From: Ostreiculturibacter nitratireducens
Lineage (GTDB): Bacteria; Pseudomonadota; Alphaproteobacteria; Rhodobacterales; Rhodobacteraceae
Length of the DNA stretch: 64,000 nt
Reading direction: 5' to 3'
NCBI RefSeq assembly: GCF_032670585.1
Contig: NZ_JAVQHL010000001.1
Span: 496,001-560,000 of the forward strand
Part shown: one piece after another, positions 34,253-42,700 of the stretch
Numbering within the stretch: position 1 is the stretch's first letter
Layout: each line of letters opens with the position of its first letter
Notes under the pieces: generated by a model
What the model saw: the letters and a program-made list of their open reading frames with translations, nothing else
The model's database searches: none
What the model was told of the DNA's origin: nothing
Translations under genes and position numbers: made by a program

Positions 34253-34573
34253 ATGATCGTTCAGTTCGTTCAGTTCGAGACTACCCTGACCGAAGAAGAG
34301 GTTCGCGCAGTAGCCGAGGAACGTCTTCCGCAGTTCCGCGCGATCCCGTCGCTCGTCCAGAAATACTACCTGAAGCTCAACAAACCCAACCACTATGGCG
34401 GCTTCTACATCTGGGATTCGGCCGAGGCCCTGGCCCATTTCCGCTCCAGCGAGCTCGCGAAGACAATTCCTGGTGCCTACAAGGTCGTCGGCGCCCCCGA
34501 CGTGGACGTGCACGAGTTGCTGTTTCCGCTCAGGAACGAAGGCGTTCCTCACGCTGCGGAGTGGACCGCCTGA
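34253..34573 (+). CDS. YdhR/ABM-like small monooxygenase-family protein
   Basis: A 106-residue dimeric alpha-beta-barrel type protein. IVQFVQFETTLTEEEV at the start, then SLVQKYYLKLNKPNHYGGFYIWDSAEALAHFRSSELA, is the pattern of the putative YdhR monooxygenase family. GAAGGAGACAAGG directly precedes the ATG at 34253, which I prefer to the upstream in-frame start at 34175. Members are linked to oxidation of aromatic or quinone compounds or to stress, but few have been assayed. It is divergent from a LysR gene. Confidence 0.75.
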   Translation: MIVQFVQFETTLTEEEVRAVAEERLPQFRAIPSLVQKYYLKLNKPNHYGGFYIWDSAEALAHFRSSELAKTIPGAYKVVGAPDVDVHELLFPLRNEGVPHAAEWTA

Positions 34574-34662
34574 GCTGGCGGATCACCCCCTTCCCGCAGG
34601 GGACTGCCCTGATGACGGGCATGGCTATCACGCACAGACAGCGCACCGAATGCCGAAGCCCG

Positions 34663-35886
34663 TCATCTGAGCCCCCCTGCCATGCCTCGCGCTTCGGGGT
34701 GGGCGCGCAAGCGCAGCATGGAAAGGACTCCGACCACGGGTCCGGGAACGAGCAGCAGGAAAGCCCACTGCCACCCGCCGATGGCGGCGACGAAGAACGG
34801 GATCGCCCAGATCGCGATGACGGTCAGGCCGAAACCGATGCCCAGCTGAAGCGCGAGCGCCGTTCCCACGAAGCTCTGATCGGCAAGTTCAGTGACCGCG
34901 GCCGAAAACTGCGCGCTGTCGCCGACCACGCTGATGCCCCAGACGATTGCGATCAGGGCAAGCAGCCACCCCGGCCCACCGAAGGCGAAACCGATGAGGA
35001 GCGCAGAGCTCCCCGATACGGCCATCATGCCGGCCGTCGTCAGGCATCGCCCGATCCTGTCCGAAAGCCAGCCGCCCAGCAGGCAGCCGACCGCGCCGGA
35101 CGCCACGACGATGAACGAAAGCATCGATGCGGACCCGAACGGAAAGGAGGCAAGGCCCGCCTCCGCTGCCCGCGCGAAAGCGAGCAGCCAGACCCACATC
35201 GCGTAAAGCTCCCACATATGCCCGAAGTAACCGAGGTTCGCGAGTAGCAATGGCCGCGAAGAGAATACTGACAGTGCCTGCCGAGGGTTGAACACCGCCC
35301 TGCCGAAGGGAAAAGGACCCTCCCGCACCGCGAAGGCGAAGATGGCGGCGCCCAAAAGCGTTGCAAGCGTCGACGAGAGCACGACGGACTTCCACTCTAT
35401 TCCGGCGGTCAGGGCGCGGAACAGGTGCGGCATGGCCGAACCAAGCGTCAGCGCCCCGATGAGGAAGCCCAACGCAAGCCCCCTGCCCTTGACGAACCAT
35501 GTGGCCATGAGCTTCAGCGCGGGGGGATAGACACCGGCCAGCGCGACACCCGTCGCGAACCGCGCGCCGATCGCGGCGGCGGTTCCGGGCTCCGCGAGCA
35601 GAACCAGATTGGCGGCGGCGGCGGCAAGGCTCGCAACCGCCATGAGGCGGTTCATCCGAACGATGTCCGGCAGGTTCACGAAGGATGACGAAATCGCTCC
35701 GACCACGAAGCCCAGCTGGACCGAGTTCGTCAGCCACGCCGCCGCACCGGGAGAAAGCGACCATGACTCTGTCAGTTCGGGAACGATCGCCGTCGCGGAG
35801 AACCAGGTCGTCAGCACGCCCACGACGCCGAGGCAGATCAGTGCCAGAGCGGTCCAGCGTCCTTCCGCGTGGGCCGCAGTCGCCAT
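34663..35886 (-). CDS. Major facilitator superfamily transporter
   Basis: A 407-residue membrane protein with about 12 hydrophobic segments, starting LALICLGVVGVLTTWFSATAIVP, and the MFS loop between helices 2 and 3 (VNLPDIVRMNRLMAVASLAAAAANL) and the related GGWLSDRIGRCLTTAG between helices 8 and 9. The pattern is like that of the CynX/NimT and oxalate/formate-like groups, but the substrate cannot be assigned. Its start is 1 bp from the stop of the MaoC-like gene, so the two are coupled. Confidence 0.82.
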   Translation of the reverse strand: MATAAHAEGRWTALALICLGVVGVLTTWFSATAIVPELTESWSLSPGAAAWLTNSVQLGFVVGAISSSFVNLPDIVRMNRLMAVASLAAAAANLVLLAEPGTAAAIGARFATGVALAGVYPPALKLMATWFVKGRGLALGFLIGALTLGSAMPHLFRALTAGIEWKSVVLSSTLATLLGAAIFAFAVREGPFPFGRAVFNPRQALSVFSSRPLLLANLGYFGHMWELYAMWVWLLAFARAAEAGLASFPFGSASMLSFIVVASGAVGCLLGGWLSDRIGRCLTTAGMMAVSGSSALLIGFAFGGPGWLLALIAIVWGISVVGDSAQFSAAVTELADQSFVGTALALQLGIGFGLTVIAIWAIPFFVAAIGGWQWAFLLLVPGPVVGVLSMLRLRAHPEARGMAGGLR

Positions 35887-35887
35887 G

Positions 35888-36337
35888 TCAGAGGCCCTCG
35901 AGGGGCATCGTGTAGGTCGTGGCAGTGCCCTCCACGCATATGTCGCCCGCGCTGTCGCGAACCGAAACCTTCAACTGGCAGATCGGCTTGTCGTCGCGAA
36001 CGCTCGCGACTTCGACACGGCCGGTTATCGTTTCCCCGACGCCGACGGCTTTGCGGAAGTCGAGGCTGGTGTTCAGGAACACGGTGCCCGGTCCCGGCAG
36101 ATCCTCGGCGACGCAGGCATTCAGGATACCCGTCGTAACGCCGCCCTGCACGATGAGCTTGCCAAAGGCCGTCTTCTTCGCGAGCGCCTCGTCGTAATGG
36201 ACCGGATTGCGGTCCCCCGTCATCGCGGTGAAGGCCTGAATATCCTCCATCCGCGTCGTGCGGCTCCGTTCGGCGAAGGCACCGACTTCGGGCTTGCCGT
36301 TCAGGACTCCTCTCCACCCGTCCTTGACATTCGCCAT
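35888..36337 (-). CDS. MaoC-like hot-dog dehydratase
   Basis: A 149-residue single hot-dog domain. The hydratase-2 motif is seen in FTAMTGDRNPVHYDEALAKKTAFGKLIVQGG, with Asp and His of the D-x-x-x-x-H pattern in place. (R)-specific enoyl-CoA hydratases and MaoC-type proteins of this size act on acyl-CoA or acyl-ACP thioesters. I begin it at 36337, where GGGAGG lies before ATG; the frame stays open to 36466. It is upstream of and coupled to the MFS transporter. Confidence 0.8.
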   Translation of the reverse strand: MANVKDGWRGVLNGKPEVGAFAERSRTTRMEDIQAFTAMTGDRNPVHYDEALAKKTAFGKLIVQGGVTTGILNACVAEDLPGPGTVFLNTSLDFRKAVGVGETITGRVEVASVRDDKPICQLKVSVRDSAGDICVEGTATTYTMPLEGL

Positions 36338-36508
36338 GCGTGAACCTCCCGCTGCATGGGATCGAAGGCGGGCCGGATCCCGCCGCTTCCCTTGTGAGCC
36401 TGTCGCTCCGGCGATTGGGGTCGGATCGCGCGCCATCAGAAGACCGCCTTTCGGCCGCCGCCGCAACGACAGATGCGTCAGTCTAGCCGAAACGCAGCCG
36501 CGCGACGA

Positions 36509-37408
36509 TCAGCAGTCGCGTCGCCCCGGGTCGGCGGCGGAGGTGAGCCAGTCGATGAACAGCGCCGCATCCGGATGGGTGCCGCCCCGCGTGGGCTCCA
36601 AGAGGTGAAACGCTTCGCTGATCGGAACCTCGAGGTCGAAGGGGGCGATCAGCCGTCCGGCAGCGCGATCGCGCGCCGACAGGGAGCTGCGTCCGAGGGC
36701 GACGCCTCCCCCTCGCGCCGCGATTTCGAAGGCCGTCAGGGAGGTGTCGAGCTGAAGCCCCTGCCCCGGGTCGACCTTCCGCGCCCCGGCGGCGTTGAGC
36801 CAGATCCCCCACCCCTCCTGGTAACCGAGGACATGCAGCAGTCGCTGGTTCCTCAAGTCGTCAGGGACCCTGAGCCCGCTGCGGTCGGCCAAGCCGGGCG
36901 CGCAAAGCGGTGTGACCGTCTCCCAGGTCAAGCGATGGCTCTGGAAACCGGGCCAGTTGCCCGTGCCGTACTGGATGTCGAGGTCGAAGGCGTCCTTGTC
37001 GAAGGCGTCGTTCCAGACGCTTGACAGGATGCGCACGGACTTGCCCGGATACCTGTCAAGAAACTCGGGCAGCCGCGGCGCGAGCCATGCGACGCAAAAG
37101 GATACTGCGCAACGCAGCGTCAGCGCTTCGTTCCGTCGGCGGCCGAAGACCTCGCGCGTGCCGATCGCCAGACGCTCCAGCGCGTCCTGTACCTTGGGCA
37201 GATAGGCCTCGCCGGACTTGGTCAGTTCGAGACTGCGGGGCCGGCGGATGAACAGCTGATGCCGAAGATGCAGTTCGAGCGACTTCACGTGCTTCGAGAC
37301 AGCCGCCTGGGTCACGTGCAGTTCGGCCGCGGCGGCCGTGAAACTCAGCGTCCGGGCCGAAGCCTCGAAGGCGCGCAGCCAGGTCAGAGGCGGAAGGTCG
37401 GAATGCAT
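36509..37408 (-). CDS. LysR family transcriptional regulator, GcvA-like
   Basis: A 299-residue LysR regulator when started at the ATG at 37408, which puts LPPLTWLRAFEASART at the N-terminus in the usual GcvA-type way; the frame is open to 37543. The helix-turn-helix is SFTAAAAELHVTQAAVSKHVKSLE. It is divergent (116 bp) from the DmdA-like gene and is therefore its likely regulator. GcvA itself controls glycine cleavage genes, a thematically matched role, but many unrelated LysR proteins share this N-terminus. Confidence 0.85.
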   Translation of the reverse strand: MHSDLPPLTWLRAFEASARTLSFTAAAAELHVTQAAVSKHVKSLELHLRHQLFIRRPRSLELTKSGEAYLPKVQDALERLAIGTREVFGRRRNEALTLRCAVSFCVAWLAPRLPEFLDRYPGKSVRILSSVWNDAFDKDAFDLDIQYGTGNWPGFQSHRLTWETVTPLCAPGLADRSGLRVPDDLRNQRLLHVLGYQEGWGIWLNAAGARKVDPGQGLQLDTSLTAFEIAARGGGVALGRSSLSARDRAAGRLIAPFDLEVPISEAFHLLEPTRGGTHPDAALFIDWLTSAADPGRRDC

Positions 37409-37523
37409 GTCACGCTCACTCCCAACCGAAGCATAACCGTTTGTATGGGCATTGGCATCAAATACGTTGTTTGACGGAAGGGCACCAGAGCCTTCATCTG
37501 CACTCGTTCCCATGGAGGTCCCG

Positions 37524-38627
37524 ATGTTTTCCGTCTTCCCCACGGCACGGCTACGCCCGTCGCCCTTCTACGAATCCGCCGTCGCCGAAGGCATGGTCGC
37601 GGCCAGCATCTACAACCGCATGATCATGCCCACGTCCTACGGCGACCCCGAGGGCGAATACTGGCGGCTGATCAACGGCGTCTCGCAATGGGACGTCGGC
37701 GTCGAACGCCAGGTCCAGCTGAAGGGCCCCGATGCCGGGCGCCTCGCGCAGCTCCTTTCGCCGCGCGACCTGTCCAAATGCCAGGTCGGCCAGGGCAAGT
37801 ACGTGCCCCTCTGCAATCATCGCGGCACGATCATCAACGACCCGATCCTCCTGAAACTGGCGGATGACCTCTACTGGCTCTCGATCGCCGACAGCGACAT
37901 CTGGTTCTGGGCCAGTGCCATCGCGGCAGAGCGCGGGCTGAACGTCGAGGTCAGCGAACCCGACGTCTCGCCGATGGCGCTGCAGGGCCCGAAGGCGGAG
38001 GACGTGGTGGCCCAGGTGATGGGCGACTGGGTGCGCGGCCTGAAATACTTCTGGTTCCGGGAGACCGAGATCGAAGGCATCCCGGTCGCCGTTCAGCGGT
38101 CCGGCTGGTCCAAGCAGGGCGGGTTCGAGATCTACCTGAAGGACGGCACGAAGGGCACGAAGCTCTGGAACATCTTCAAGGAGGCGGGGAAGCCCTGGGG
38201 CATCGGCCCCGGCGCCCCGGCAACTGCGGAACGCACCGAAAGCGGGCTCGTGTCGGTCGGCGGCGACACCGACGACATGACGAACCCCTTCGAGGTTCGT
38301 CTGGGCAAGTATGTCGACCTGGACGTGGCTGACGACGTGGTGGGCATCAAGGCACTGCGGCGGATCAAGGCCGAAGGCGTGAAGCGCCACCAGCTGGGGC
38401 TCATCCTCGAGGGCGATAAGCCCTCGCCCCTCGGCTTCAAACGCGAGGACATCCGCCAGGGCGGCGCCACTGTGGGCATGATGACGAACTGCGTCTGGTC
38501 GCCCCGGATGAAGGCCAACATCGGCTACGCGCTGATCTCGGCCTCCGTCCTGCCGGGCGAGACGGTGGAGGTGATGCGCGCCGGCGGGCCGGTGCCGGCG
38601 CGGCTCGTCGAGTTGCCGTTCCTTTAG
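37524..38627 (+). CDS. DmdA-like aminomethyltransferase (GcvT family)
   Basis: A 367-residue GcvT-fold protein. Its length and the stretches VWDVGVERQVQLKGPDA-like (QWDVGVERQVQLKG here), LSPRDLSKC, YVPLCNHRGTIINDP, WLSIADSD, SPMALQGPKAEDV and SGWSKQGGFEIYLKDG follow the order seen in dimethylsulfoniopropionate demethylase DmdA and its close paralogues. DmdA moves a methyl group from DMSP to tetrahydrofolate; roseobacters carry several DmdA-like genes with other or unknown substrates, so the call stops at family level. ATG at 37524 has GGAGG seven bases upstream. A crotonase follows after 113 bp, and a LysR gene is divergent. Confidence 0.75.
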   Translation: MFSVFPTARLRPSPFYESAVAEGMVAASIYNRMIMPTSYGDPEGEYWRLINGVSQWDVGVERQVQLKGPDAGRLAQLLSPRDLSKCQVGQGKYVPLCNHRGTIINDPILLKLADDLYWLSIADSDIWFWASAIAAERGLNVEVSEPDVSPMALQGPKAEDVVAQVMGDWVRGLKYFWFRETEIEGIPVAVQRSGWSKQGGFEIYLKDGTKGTKLWNIFKEAGKPWGIGPGAPATAERTESGLVSVGGDTDDMTNPFEVRLGKYVDLDVADDVVGIKALRRIKAEGVKRHQLGLILEGDKPSPLGFKREDIRQGGATVGMMTNCVWSPRMKANIGYALISASVLPGETVEVMRAGGPVPARLVELPFL

Positions 38628-38740
38628 GGGACGTGGCATATCCCGGTCCCGCTTGCCGACCTTCCGGTTCGCGGGGCCCACATCCTGCGGGCATCGGGGC
38701 TGGCTCCGGACATGACCGCGTGATCCGAAGGAAAGATCGA

Positions 38741-39547
38741 ATGACCATCGACATCACCCAACTGAACCTCACGAACATCACGCTCGACCTGCATGAGGAC
38801 GGTGTCCTTGTCGCCACGCTGAACCGTCCCGCCAAACGCAACGCGCTGGATGCGGTCACGGTCGAGGAACTTGTCACGCTCTTCTCCGCCGTGCCCCGGG
38901 CCGGGGTCCGGGCCGTGGTCCTGGCCGCCGAGGGCGACCACTTCTGCGCGGGCCTCGACCTGGTCGAACACCACAAGGAAGACCGCCGCCCCGAGGATTT
39001 CATGCACCTCTGCCTGCGCTGGCACGAGGCGTTCAACAAGATGGAATACGGCGGTGTCCCGATCATCGCCGCGCTGAAGGGCGCGGTCGTCGGCGGCGGG
39101 CTGGAACTCGCCTCCTCCGCACATGTTCGCGTGGCGGATGCATCCACCTATTTCGCGTTGCCGGAGGGCCAGCGCGGGCTCTTCACGGGCGGCGGCGCGA
39201 CGATCCGGGTGGCGGACCTCGTCGGCAAGGCGCGGATGATCGACATGATGCTGACCGGCCGCGTCTACAAGGGCCGCGAGGCCATCGACATCGGGCTGGC
39301 GCAATACCTCGTCGAAGGGTCAAGCTTCGACGTGGCGCTCGACCTCGCCCGCAAGGCCGCTCAGAACCTGCCGCTGACGAACTTCGCCATCTGTTCGGCG
39401 ATCAGCCACATCGGCAACATGTCCGCGCTGGATGCGTCCTACGCAGAGGCCGTGGTCGCGGGTGTCGTGAACACTCAGCACGCTGCGCGAGAACGGCTCG
39501 AGGCTTTCGCGAACAAGACCGCCGCGCGCGTCAGGCCGGGCGATTGA
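38741..39547 (+). CDS. Crotonase/enoyl-CoA hydratase family protein
   Basis: A 268-residue crotonase. The oxyanion-hole segments are visible: HFCAGLDL near residue 70 and LKGAVVGGGLELASSAHVRVAD near 110-130; the EGQRGLFTGGGATIR segment places an acidic residue at the usual catalytic position. ATG at 38741 has GAAGGAAAGA upstream. Crotonases include the DmdD methylthioacryloyl-CoA hydratase of the DMSP pathway, and the gene follows a DmdA-like one; but the family is broad and the other DMSP genes dmdB and dmdC are not here, so the link is only suggestive. Confidence 0.8.
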   Translation: MTIDITQLNLTNITLDLHEDGVLVATLNRPAKRNALDAVTVEELVTLFSAVPRAGVRAVVLAAEGDHFCAGLDLVEHHKEDRRPEDFMHLCLRWHEAFNKMEYGGVPIIAALKGAVVGGGLELASSAHVRVADASTYFALPEGQRGLFTGGGATIRVADLVGKARMIDMMLTGRVYKGREAIDIGLAQYLVEGSSFDVALDLARKAAQNLPLTNFAICSAISHIGNMSALDASYAEAVVAGVVNTQHAARERLEAFANKTAARVRPGD

Positions 39548-39646
39548 GCCGCTTCGGGCCGTTGCCGCCTGCTTTGGAAGCGCGGCAATTCGGCACATGC
39601 TCCGTGGCCGGGGAACCTGCAGGCGTCTCCCGGCCACGGAATTTCG

Positions 39647-39976
39647 CTAGGCGGGTGCGCTGTATTGGGCCGCCAGACTTGCGGCCTTCTTCTGAATCGC
39701 AGTGAATTCGTCCGACGTGAAGGCGCGGATTGTCTGCACGTTGGAGATCGCTCCGGTGCTGGCTGCGACCATCAGCCCGGCGAGAAGCGAACTGACGTCA
39801 TCGATCACGATCTTCATCGTGAAGTCGGATGGACCCGTCGTCATGTAGAAGCTTTCAAGCTTGCCACCCGCGGCCTCGACCAGCTTCCTAGCGGCCGCCT
39901 CCCGGTCGCTCGGGTTTTCCATCAGACCTTTCATCGCCGAAGCAGTGTAACAACCGGTGACTATGAACCGTGGCAT
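39647..39976 (-). CDS. GYD-domain protein
   Basis: A 109-residue protein matching the GYD family (small ferredoxin-like fold with no assigned reaction). The pattern FIVTGCYTASAMKGLMENPSDREAAARKLVEAAGGKL then YMTTGPSDFTMKIVIDD is characteristic. GGGAGGAC lies before its ATG. It is convergent with the crotonase gene. No function is established for this family. Confidence 0.8.
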   Translation of the reverse strand: MPRFIVTGCYTASAMKGLMENPSDREAAARKLVEAAGGKLESFYMTTGPSDFTMKIVIDDVSSLLAGLMVAASTGAISNVQTIRAFTSDEFTAIQKKAASLAAQYSAPA

Positions 39977-40658
39977 GGTTCGTCCTCCCTAGAGGCTCTG
40001 GTGCAACCCGTCCGCCTGCCCCGTGCAGTGCCGATCCGGCCTGCCCATCCCCCATTGCAGGATAGCACGAATCCTTCTTGCCGGACGCCGCGATCAGAAC
40101 GGGTGGACAAACGCGCTCACCCGAGCCGGCAAACAGCAGGTCGACGCCCGTCTGGATCGAACGCCTCCACTCACCATCCAAAGCGTGTCGGATGACGCAG
40201 ATCCCGATCCGCGTGGCGGCGAAGAAAGGCGGAATCGGCGCGGCTGATCCCTGTTTTCGCCGCGGCCCCGCGCGCGCCACGTGCTGGTTCACGCACATTC
40301 CCACGGTTCGCGACGAGCGCTTCGAGCCATTTGGGCCAGTGCCAGCCCAAACGGACAAGGTGCCGGCCAGTTGTGTAGGCGTTCACATCCGAAGTCTGCA
40401 TGATCTGTCTCCTGTGACTGATGGGTCCGGAGTCTTGCCGCGACTTCGTTTCAGCTGTTTGTCGCTCGGCGGCATGCTCGTGTTTCAATGTTTGCGGTAG
40501 AGCGGCGGAAGCCGGGAGATATCGCAAAAGAGCCGAAGGCCTCCTCGCGACGACCTCAGGATTGGCGCCATGCGCACGGCGACAACTCTGGCGAAGCTCA
40601 ACCGGCTCCTCCGACCAAAGTCCGTAGTAGCCACCGTGGGTTGTGCTAGTTTGCCGCC
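39977..40658. other. Long region with at most one small gene
   Basis: About 680 bp separate the GYD gene and the sensor kinase gene. The only frame with a credible ribosome binding site is the minus-strand 76-codon frame at 40171-40401. Other frames here are open only because of high GC. I see no RNA gene or repeat. The part from 40402 to 40658 is likely the promoter region of the kinase gene. Confidence 0.5.
40171..40401 (-). CDS. Possible small basic protein
   Basis: A 76-codon frame whose ATG at 40401 is preceded by AGGAGACAGATC, a good Shine-Dalgarno at proper spacing. The product begins MQTSDVNAYTTGRHL, has a Trp-rich segment (LGWHWPKWLEALV) and an Arg-rich C-terminus. I do not recognise it; the TGISRADSAF stretch weakly recalls DUF1127 proteins, which are small and Arg-rich, but the fit is poor. 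It may be a chance frame. Confidence 0.3.
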   Translation of the reverse strand: MQTSDVNAYTTGRHLVRLGWHWPKWLEALVANRGNVREPARGARGAAAKTGISRADSAFLRRHADRDLRHPTRFGW

Positions 40659-42062
40659 ATGCAGACGCAGAAGCAGCGCCTTGCCCTCTGGGACCGATGG
40701 ACCTTGCCCGTTCAGTTCGTGCTGGCCGGGGGCGTCGTCATGGCGCTGGCCGCCCTGATCGTCGGTTTCTGGGTTTCGGCGCGCATCGAGCAGGGCGTGG
40801 TGATGAGTTCGGCAGCGGCGGCGGCCGACTACGTCGAAACCTTCATTGCGCCGCTCGGCGACGAGTTTGCGGGCGACAGCGCGCTTTCCAGCCCGGTGAG
40901 CCGCGCGTTGACCGAGGTGTTCACCTCGCCTGCCGTGGCCGAGCGCGTCGTCTCCTACAAGATATGGCGGCCCGGAGGGCTCGTGCTGATGGCGTCGGAT
41001 GCAGAGATCGTCGGGCGGAGATTCGAGGAGTCCGAAGACCTCCGGCACGCCTGGCAGGGGCAGGTCGCCGCCTCCTACGAAGATTTCGACGACGCCGAGG
41101 ACGACCGCGAGGCCGCTCTCGGCATCCCTCTCCTTGAGGTCTACAGCCCGGTGCACGAGTACTTCACCGGGGACGTCATCGCGGTGGTGGAGTTCTATCA
41201 CAACGCCACCGAACTGGAGGCCGAGCTTGCCGACGCGCAGCGCACCAGCTGGCTCGTGGTGGGTTCGACGTTCCTTGCCAGCGGGCTTCTGCTCTTCGGC
41301 ATCGTGCAGGCCGGCGGGCGGACGATCGACCGGCAGAGGATTCTTCTGAACGAACAGCTGGCCGAAACGCGGGCGATCTCGGCGCAGAATGACGAATTGC
41401 GGAGGCGCGTCGTGTCGGCCTCGTCCCGAGCGACGGCCCAGACCGAAAAGACGATCCGGCAGGTGGGCGCCGATTTGCACGACGGCCCGGCCCAGCACCT
41501 CGCACTGGCCGCGTTGCGGCTGGACTCCGCCGTCCCCGAGACGGAGCGCGACAGCACCGAAGTGGCCTCGGTGCGGGCCTCGCTGGACCAGGCGCTCGCC
41601 GAGATCCGGACCATTTCACGCGGCCTTGCGCTGCCCGACCTCGACGTGATCGACATGGCTGCGGTGATAGAAAGGGCAGTCCAGGAACATGGGCAGAAGA
41701 CGGGAATGACGGTGGCACTCGCGGGAAGCCCTCCCGCCGGCGCCGCGTTCGACTACGCTCAGAAGCTATGCGTCTACCGGTTCCTGCAGGAGACCCTGTC
41801 GAACGTCGCGCGCCATGCCGGGGTCTCCGCGGCCGAAGTGAGGACCTTCGCGGAGGCGCGCGTGTTCAAGGTCGCCGTCCGCGATGACGGCGAAGGGTTC
41901 GACAGGACAATGGCCGTATCTCTGCGCCAGGACGGAGGACAGGGGCTTCTTGGCCTCATCGACCGCGCCGAGAGCATCGGGGGAACGCTCGCGATCGACA
42001 GCACGCCCGGCGCTGGCACGACGATCACTCTCGCACTGCCGAGGGAGGAGGTGACGACATGA
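40659..42062 (+). CDS. Sensor histidine kinase, NarX/DegS-type
   Basis: A 467-residue membrane kinase. Two membrane helices, about 20-40 and 197-217, flank a periplasmic sensor of about 155 residues. After a coiled-coil linker the HisKA_3 phosphoacceptor is His274 in GADLHDGPAQHL, and the ATPase domain has the N-box region FLQETLSNVARHAG, the VRDDGEGF G1 box and GLLGLIDRAESIGG. Signal unknown. It overlaps the response regulator gene by 4 bp, so they are a pair. Confidence 0.9.
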   Translation: MQTQKQRLALWDRWTLPVQFVLAGGVVMALAALIVGFWVSARIEQGVVMSSAAAAADYVETFIAPLGDEFAGDSALSSPVSRALTEVFTSPAVAERVVSYKIWRPGGLVLMASDAEIVGRRFEESEDLRHAWQGQVAASYEDFDDAEDDREAALGIPLLEVYSPVHEYFTGDVIAVVEFYHNATELEAELADAQRTSWLVVGSTFLASGLLLFGIVQAGGRTIDRQRILLNEQLAETRAISAQNDELRRRVVSASSRATAQTEKTIRQVGADLHDGPAQHLALAALRLDSAVPETERDSTEVASVRASLDQALAEIRTISRGLALPDLDVIDMAAVIERAVQEHGQKTGMTVALAGSPPAGAAFDYAQKLCVYRFLQETLSNVARHAGVSAAEVRTFAEARVFKVAVRDDGEGFDRTMAVSLRQDGGQGLLGLIDRAESIGGTLAIDSTPGAGTTITLALPREEVTT

Positions 42063-42697
42063 GCATTCGCGTCATACTTGCCGACGACCATCCGATCTTC
42101 CGCCAGGGGCTCGTGCACAGCATCGAGGAGACCGGAGAGTTCGAGGTGGTCGGCGTCGGCGGAAGCGCAGATGATGCGATCCGGCTCGCGGCCGAGCATC
42201 GTCCCGACATCGCGCTACTCGATCTGTCGATGCCAGGGGGCGGGATCTTCGCCGCCGGACGCATCGCGGCGGACGGCACCGCACGGCATGTCGCCATGCT
42301 CACCGTCTCCGAAAACGACTCGGACGTCACCGCCGCCCTCAACGCGGGGGCCATCGGCTACATCCTGAAGGGCGTCTCGGCCGGGGAGCTTCGCCGCATT
42401 CTCGCGCGCATCGCGCAGGGGGAAGCGCATATCACCCCGGCACTCGCCGCCCAGGTGCTTAAGCTCATCCAGGCGCCGAAGAAGGCCGCGCGCAGTCCGA
42501 TCGATGACCTGACCAAGCGTGAAGAGGACATCCTGCGCCGCGTCGCGAAGGGGATGTCCAACCGGGAGATCGCCGAAGAACTGGAGTTGCAGGAAAAGAC
42601 GGTGAAGCACTACATGACCGAGATCCTGAGCAAGCTCCATGCCCGAAACCGGGTCGAAGCCGCGATCATCGCGCACGAAGCCTGGCGGGAGCCCTGA
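42059..42697 (+). CDS. NarL/LuxR-type response regulator
   Basis: A 212-residue regulator: receiver domain with acidic pocket ADDH and phosphoacceptor Asp55 (ALLDLSMPG), and a C-terminal LuxR helix-turn-helix (LTKREEDILRRVAKGMSNREIAEELELQEKTVKHYM region, residues about 150-205). Partner of the overlapping kinase gene. It ends 3 bp from the end of the convergent Asp-rich gene, and its targets could include the two secreted Asp-rich proteins. Confidence 0.9.
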   Translation: MSIRVILADDHPIFRQGLVHSIEETGEFEVVGVGGSADDAIRLAAEHRPDIALLDLSMPGGGIFAAGRIAADGTARHVAMLTVSENDSDVTAALNAGAIGYILKGVSAGELRRILARIAQGEAHITPALAAQVLKLIQAPKKAARSPIDDLTKREEDILRRVAKGMSNREIAEELELQEKTVKHYMTEILSKLHARNRVEAAIIAHEAWREP

Positions 42698-42700
42698 ACC

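Noticed and set aside
37524..38627. LigM/DesA-type aromatic O-demethylase
   Set aside because: Too short (367 versus about 470 residues, as I recall) and motif order follows DmdA instead.
40078..40500. 140-codon plus-strand frame in the 39977-40658 gap
   Set aside because: No ribosome binding site, biased composition, and it lies opposite a frame with better start signals.
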